A stretch of DNA of 9,223 bases. It comes from an uncultured Eubacteriales bacterium (GTDB lineage: Bacteria > Bacillota > Clostridia > Christensenellales > Aristaeellaceae). The stretch covers positions 1 to 9,223 of the forward strand of contig USCR01000097.1 in NCBI GenBank assembly GCA_900553295.1. The letters are read 5' to 3'. The notes beneath the pieces are model-generated. The model was not told the DNA's origin. It saw nothing but the letters and a program-made list of their open reading frames with translations, and did not search any database. Of the stretch, positions 6,720-9,223 are shown one piece after another; position 1 is the stretch's first letter; the number at the start of each line of letters is the position of its first letter. Both the position numbers and the translations under genes were made by a program.

Positions 6720-6847
6720 GTTTGAAGCAGAAGCATGCCCGCTTCTCGCCTTGCGGCTTACGCTGCCGGGCTCATGGCACATCATCATACGTGGTGAACA
6801 TCTGTGCAGTGATAGATAGCGGGTGAGCTGATTCACCCGCTTTTTTT
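6720..6847 (+). promoter_or_regulatory. infC operon leader, probable L20-type attenuator
   Basis: The leader lies between the promoter and infC and ends in a complete intrinsic terminator. Upstream are a perfect hairpin AGAAGC/GCTTCT (6729-6746) and a GCGGC/GCTGC stem. The segment TGCCCGCT (6736-6743) can pair with AGCGGGTG (6818-6825), six Watson-Crick pairs plus two wobbles, which would disrupt the terminator. Established knowledge: in Bacillus subtilis, ribosomal protein L20 binds the infC leader and causes premature termination. Assignment to that leader class is by context and layout, not by a covariance search. Confidence 0.65.
6818..6847 (+). terminator. Intrinsic terminator within the infC leader
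   Basis: A perfect 9-bp stem AGCGGGTGA/TCACCCGCT (6818-6826 and 6833-6841) with a 6-nt loop, followed by six more T's. It lies upstream of the first gene of the operon, so it should act as an attenuator, not an end-of-operon stop. Confidence 0.85.
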
Positions 6848-6888
6848 CGTAAAAGGGGTAGCATTCAGACATAACGATGAGGAGGTGC

Positions 6889-7482
6889 ATGGACATCGCA
6901 ACCGATCTGATGATTAATGAGGAGATTCGCGACCGTGAAGTTCGACTGATCGATGAGAATGGCGAGCAGCTGGGCGTGATGATCACCCGCAAGGCGCTGG
7001 AGCTGGCAGAGGAAAAGGGTCTTGACCTGGTCAAAATTTCCCCCAATGCAAAGCCCCCGGTGTGCAAGCTGATGGATTACGACAAGCACCGTTATGAGCA
7101 GGCCAAGCGGGAGCGCGAACTCCGCAAGAATCAGCGGGTTGTCGAACTCAAGGAAGTGCAGCTGTCGGCCACCATTGAGGAAAATGATGTGCTGACCAAG
7201 GCCAAGATGGCCCGCCGCTTTCTGGAGGACGGCGACAAGGTCAAGGTATCCATTCGCTTCCGTGGCCGCCAGATTACCCACTCGGACATTGGCATGCGGG
7301 TTATGCAGGACTTTGCCGAACGCGTCAAGGATGTAAGCTCGGTGGAGCGTAAACCGCTGCTGGACGGCCGGCACATGATCATGATCCTGGCGCCTAAGGC
7401 GGAAAAAGCGTCCTTCGCGGAAAAGAAAGCCCGCAAGGCCAGCGAAGCCAGTGGGGAAAAAGCCCCTGCGGCGCAGGAATAA
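6889..7482 (+). CDS. infC: Translation initiation factor IF-3
   Basis: About 197 residues. IF-3 binds the 30S subunit, prevents premature 50S joining and checks the start codon and initiator tRNA. The N-domain runs from MINEEIRDREVRLID; the hallmark SPNAKPPVCKLMDY (51-64) precedes the lysine/arginine-rich linker helix. The C-domain carries SIRFRGRQITH (121-131) and LLDGRHMIMILAPK (157-170), followed by a charged Lys/Ala tail of about 27 residues. MDYDKHRYE has Asp where the family normally has Gly. Start choice is not settled. AGGAGG overlaps an upstream ATG (6877), lies only 3 nt before the ATG at 6889, and lies 9 nt before an in-frame ATC (6895). That ATC lines up with the start of Bacillus-type IF-3. 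Many bacteria use a rare AUU/AUC/AUA codon for infC, so 6895 is a serious alternative. First gene of the infC-rpmI-rplT operon. Confidence 0.96.
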   Translation: MDIATDLMINEEIRDREVRLIDENGEQLGVMITRKALELAEEKGLDLVKISPNAKPPVCKLMDYDKHRYEQAKRERELRKNQRVVELKEVQLSATIEENDVLTKAKMARRFLEDGDKVKVSIRFRGRQITHSDIGMRVMQDFAERVKDVSSVERKPLLDGRHMIMILAPKAEKASFAEKKARKASEASGEKAPAAQE

Positions 7483-7506
7483 ACAGCATTGGAAGGAGGA
7501 ACCACC

Positions 7507-7707
7507 ATGCCTAAGCAAAAGTCCCATCGTGGTGCTGCAAAGCGCTTTTCCTTTACCAAAACGGGTATTGTTAAGCATAAGCAGATGAACGCCAACCATC
7601 AGGTGCGCCTGAAGACCACCAAGCGTACCCGGCACCTGCGTGCTAACGGCGTTATTGATAACAATGCCGAAGCCCGCACGATTCATAAGCTGCTGCCCTA
7701 CAAATAA
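7507..7707 (+). CDS. rpmI: 50S ribosomal protein L35
   Basis: A 66-residue, strongly basic protein beginning MPKQKSHRGAAKRF, the conserved N-terminus of L35, and ending ...HKLLPYK as the family does. L35 is a small component of the large ribosomal subunit. GGAGG at 7495-7499 is 7 nt upstream of this ATG. The open frame extends a few codons further upstream, but those run through the ribosome binding site. It lies 24 nt after infC and 31 nt before rplT, the standard order. Confidence 0.97.
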   Translation: MPKQKSHRGAAKRFSFTKTGIVKHKQMNANHQVRLKTTKRTRHLRANGVIDNNAEARTIHKLLPYK

Positions 7708-7738
7708 GCCAAAGCGCTAGCAAGGAGGAAAAGATCCC

Positions 7739-8086
7739 ATGGCACGTATTAAGGGAGCTGTAAATGCTCATAAGAAACGCCGCAAGGTGATGAAGCTGGC
7801 CAAGGGCTACTGGGGCGCAAAGTCCAAGCAGTACCGTGCCGCTACCGAACAGGTTGCCCGTTCTCTGCGTTATGCCTACGAAGGCCGCAAGCTGCGCAAG
7901 CGTGATTTCCGCCGTCTGTGGATCACCCGTATCAACGCGGCTGCCCGTCTCAATGGCATGAGCTACTCCACCTTTATCAATGGCCTCAAGAAGCACAATG
8001 TGGACATCAACCGTAAGATGTTGGCTGACATCGCGGTGAATGATGCCGCTACCTTCGCCAATCTGGTGGAGATTGCCAAGCAGTAA
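7739..8086 (+). CDS. rplT: 50S ribosomal protein L20
   Basis: A 115-residue basic protein of the large subunit, needed early in 50S assembly. Conserved segments are visible: [33 protein letters not shown] (about 53-70), then [11 protein letters not shown] and RKMLADIAV. Length is typical. AAGGAGGAAA lies about 10 nt upstream of the ATG. In Firmicutes L20 also represses its own operon by binding the infC leader, which fits the attenuator at 6720-6847. Last gene of the operon, followed directly by a terminator. Confidence 0.97.
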   Translation: MARIKGAVNAHKKRRKVMKLAKGYWGAKSKQYRAATEQVARSLRYAYEGRKLRKRDFRRLWITRINAAARLNGMSYSTFINGLKKHNVDINRKMLADIAVNDAATFANLVEIAKQ

Positions 8087-8100
8087 TTGAACTGGCACAT

Positions 8101-8142
8101 AAACCGCCACCTTTTGCCCTATGGCAGAGGGGCGGTTTTTTT
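8101..8142 (+). terminator. Intrinsic terminator of infC-rpmI-rplT
   Basis: An 8-bp stem AAACCGCC (8101-8108) with GGCGGTTT (8131-8138) encloses a smaller TGCC/GGCA stem and is followed by a T run to 8142. It starts 14 nt after the rplT stop. Confidence 0.9.
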
Positions 8143-8202
8143 GTACCCGCAGCACCAAACAAATTGGCTCATAATCTATAAGCGTAATTTTGCTTCTTAT
8201 TG

Positions 8203-8209
8203 TGTAGAA
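8203..8209 (+). promoter_or_regulatory. Possible 0A box upstream of the Spo0A-type gene
   Basis: TGTAGAA differs in one base from the Spo0A target core TGTCGAA. It sits 5 bp upstream of the -35-like hexamer, about -46 to -40 from the predicted start, a position from which Spo0A can activate sigma-A promoters. A single 7-mer with a mismatch is weak evidence in AT-rich DNA. Confidence 0.3.
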
Positions 8210-8213
8210 TATA

Positions 8214-8242
8214 TTCAAAATGACTTATGGTTATGTTATAAT
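8214..8242 (+). promoter_or_regulatory. Extended -10 promoter of the Spo0A-type gene
   Basis: TATAAT (8237-8242) is preceded by the extended -10 element TG-n (8234-8236). A weak -35-like TTCAAA (8214-8219) is 17 bp upstream. Predicted start near 8249, about 35 nt before the ATG. I did not see a SigH-type promoter of the kind that also drives spo0A in Bacillus. Confidence 0.75.
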
Positions 8243-8283
8243 TAGGAAGCAATCAACAAACGTACAAAAGGTGTGAGCGACAA

Positions 8284-9072
8284 ATGCGGGCGTTGCAGGC
8301 GAATCGCGACGTGCGAGTGTTAATTTGCGATGACAATCCGGTTCAGCGGACGTCGCTGGTGGAATGTCTGTCTGAACAGATGGGACTGCAAGTGGTGTGT
8401 GCAGTGTCGGATGGATTGGAAGCCCTTCGGAGCATTCGGGAGCTGCAGCCGGACGTGGTTGTTTGTGATTTGGTCATGACACGGTTGGACGGATTCGGTT
8501 TGCTGGAACGCATGGCAAAGCTGGCGTATCCGCCGCAGACCATTGTACTTACGGCACTGAAACGGGATGATTTGATCATGCGTGCCTTGGAGCTCGGCGC
8601 TGCGTACTACATGGTCAAGCCCGTGGAATCGGACATTTTGACACAGCGCATTCTTTCCGCGGCCAGGAGGCGGACAGACTACCAGGAAAGCGACTTGCAC
8701 GAGGAGGTAGCCATTCGTTCCACGGGCACCCTGGAGGAGAGGATCAGCGCGCTGCTGTTGCAGCTGCGGGTACCTGTACACTTGAGCGGGTACAGGTTTA
8801 TACGTCAGGCGATCCTGTTAGCACTGGCGGAGCCAACGCTGCTGGATTGCGTAACCTATGCGCTCTATCCCGCGGTGGCCGCCCGGTACGGCACGTCTGC
8901 CAGCTGCGTAGAGCGGGCCATTCGGCATGCCATTACCGTTGCCTGGAATCGAGGCGGTCCCAGCCTGTTTTCGGGAATTATGTGCTGCCACCTGGAAAGC
9001 GGGGACAAGCCGACTAACCGTGAATTGCTTTCACAGCTGGTCGAAGCACTGCGCTACCGCTATCATCCCTGA
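8284..9072 (+). CDS. Spo0A-type response regulator (sporulation transcription factor, divergent)
   Basis: 262 residues. The receiver domain (about 8-128) has D16/D17 (ICDDNP), phospho-acceptor D62 (VCDLVM), T90 (IVLTAL) and K112 (MVKPVE). The C-terminal part (about 150-262) fits the Spo0A DNA-binding domain: LRVPVHLSGYRFIRQAI, LLDCVTYALYPAVAARYGTS, the recognition helix VERAIRHAITVAWNRG (209-224) and KPTNRELL near the end. Phosphorylated Spo0A binds 0A boxes and starts the sporulation programme. The region between recognition helix and KPTN (225-241), which corresponds to the sigma-A-contacting part of Bacillus Spo0A, begins SLF as expected but then differs and has two adjacent Cys (234-235). 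The gene is monocistronic, with AAAGGTG about 10 nt before the ATG, and is not next to spoIVB. It may be the genome's only Spo0A or a paralogue, so I leave the symbol blank. Confidence 0.88.
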   Translation: MRALQANRDVRVLICDDNPVQRTSLVECLSEQMGLQVVCAVSDGLEALRSIRELQPDVVVCDLVMTRLDGFGLLERMAKLAYPPQTIVLTALKRDDLIMRALELGAAYYMVKPVESDILTQRILSAARRRTDYQESDLHEEVAIRSTGTLEERISALLLQLRVPVHLSGYRFIRQAILLALAEPTLLDCVTYALYPAVAARYGTSASCVERAIRHAITVAWNRGGPSLFSGIMCCHLESGDKPTNRELLSQLVEALRYRYHP

Positions 9073-9076
9073 GCAT

Positions 9077-9122
9077 AGGTTTGCATATGCTCATAAAAAT
9101 CATCCGTATATGCAAACTTTTT
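9077..9122 (+). terminator. Intrinsic terminator after the Spo0A-type gene
   Basis: GTTTGCATAT (9079-9088) pairs perfectly with ATATGCAAAC (9108-9117) across a 19-nt loop, followed by five T's. A competing hairpin, GAGCATA (9071-9077) with TATGCTC (9086-9092), shares its left arm bases. Confidence 0.75.
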
Positions 9123-9123
9123 G

Positions 9124-9152
9124 TTGACATAGGCGCCAAGTTTTGCTATAAT
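9124..9152 (+). promoter_or_regulatory. Consensus sigma-A promoter for tRNA-Trp
   Basis: TTGACA (9124-9129), 17-bp spacer, TATAAT (9147-9152): an exact consensus promoter starting 2 nt after the preceding terminator. The predicted start is about 10 nt upstream of the mature tRNA 5' end at 9169. Confidence 0.92.
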
Positions 9153-9168
9153 AGCAAATGTTCCACGC

Positions 9169-9223
9169 AGGGGCATGGTGTAATGGTAACACGTGGGTCT
9201 CCAAAACCTTTGTTGAGGGTTCG
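9169..9223 (+). tRNA. tRNA-Trp (anticodon CCA), 3' end outside window
   Basis: The first 55 nt of a tRNA. Acceptor 5' strand AGGGGCA (9169-9175), D arm GTGT/ACAC with AATGGTA loop, and anticodon loop CTCCAAA with anticodon CCA, which reads UGG (Trp). The T-arm begins GAGGG-TTCG at the window end. The sequence closely resembles Bacillus/Clostridium tRNA-Trp. In the anticodon stem, the top pair (27-43) would be U-U and the next G-U. The 3' half is cut off, so acceptor pairing and CCA cannot be checked. Confidence 0.9.

Noticed and set aside
6865..7686. 273-codon minus-strand open frame opposite infC and rpmI
   Set aside because: It covers two conserved translation genes on the other strand and has no recognisable domain or start signal.
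8927..9127. 66-codon plus-strand frame overlapping the end of the Spo0A-type gene
   Set aside because: It is out of frame within conserved Spo0A sequence and runs through the terminator.
1..9223. CRISPR array, insertion sequence, prophage or attachment site
   Set aside because: No spaced direct repeats, transposase, integrase or duplicated tRNA end is visible; the tRNA at the right edge is cut off, so a site at its 3' end cannot be judged.

Overview
The window looks like chromosomal DNA from a spore-forming or spore-lineage member of the Clostridia (Firmicutes) with fairly high GC. The evidence is a Spo0A-type regulator, GerMN-domain (spore germination/sporulation family) lipoproteins, strong GGAGG ribosome binding sites, and an infC-rpmI-rplT operon with a Firmicutes-style leader attenuator. 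Genus cannot be fixed from the sequence alone. No mobile element, CRISPR array or integration site is visible.

Layout. (1) 1-297, minus: start of a small DUF1622 membrane protein, cut off by the window edge. (2) 427-1578, plus: hemW, a radical SAM heme chaperone. It converges on the next operon across a shared hairpin terminator at 1582-1621. (3) 6363 down to 1652, minus: a tightly packed four-gene operon from one good sigma-A promoter (6403-6431). It encodes an OmpR-family response regulator, a two-TM HAMP/HisKA sensor kinase, a lipoprotein with one GerMN-like domain, and a second lipoprotein in which I see three GerMN-like repeats. The last two junctions are coupled by ATGA overlap or near-overlap. 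(4) 6432-6684: a gene-free block dense in overlapping inverted repeats. (5) 6685-8142, plus: consensus promoter, leader with a terminator hairpin and a possible competing antiterminator, then infC, rpmI (L35), rplT (L20) and a terminator. (6) 8203-9122, plus: an extended -10 promoter with a 0A-like box, a divergent Spo0A-type regulator and its terminator. (7) 9124-9223, plus: a perfect-consensus promoter and the first 55 nt of tRNA-Trp, cut off by the window end.

How the parts relate. The clearest candidate for an under-described system is the two-component/GerMN-lipoprotein operon. Its order (regulator, kinase, GerMN lipoprotein) mirrors actinobacterial mtrA-mtrB-lpqB, where the GerMN lipoprotein LpqB acts on the MtrB sensor. 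Here there are two such lipoproteins and about four GerMN-like units. My inference is that the lipoproteins work outside the membrane, either modulating the kinase or serving envelope/spore functions under its control. The infC operon is ordinary translation housekeeping with likely L20 feedback. The Spo0A-type gene lies apart from the usual spoIVB-spo0A context.
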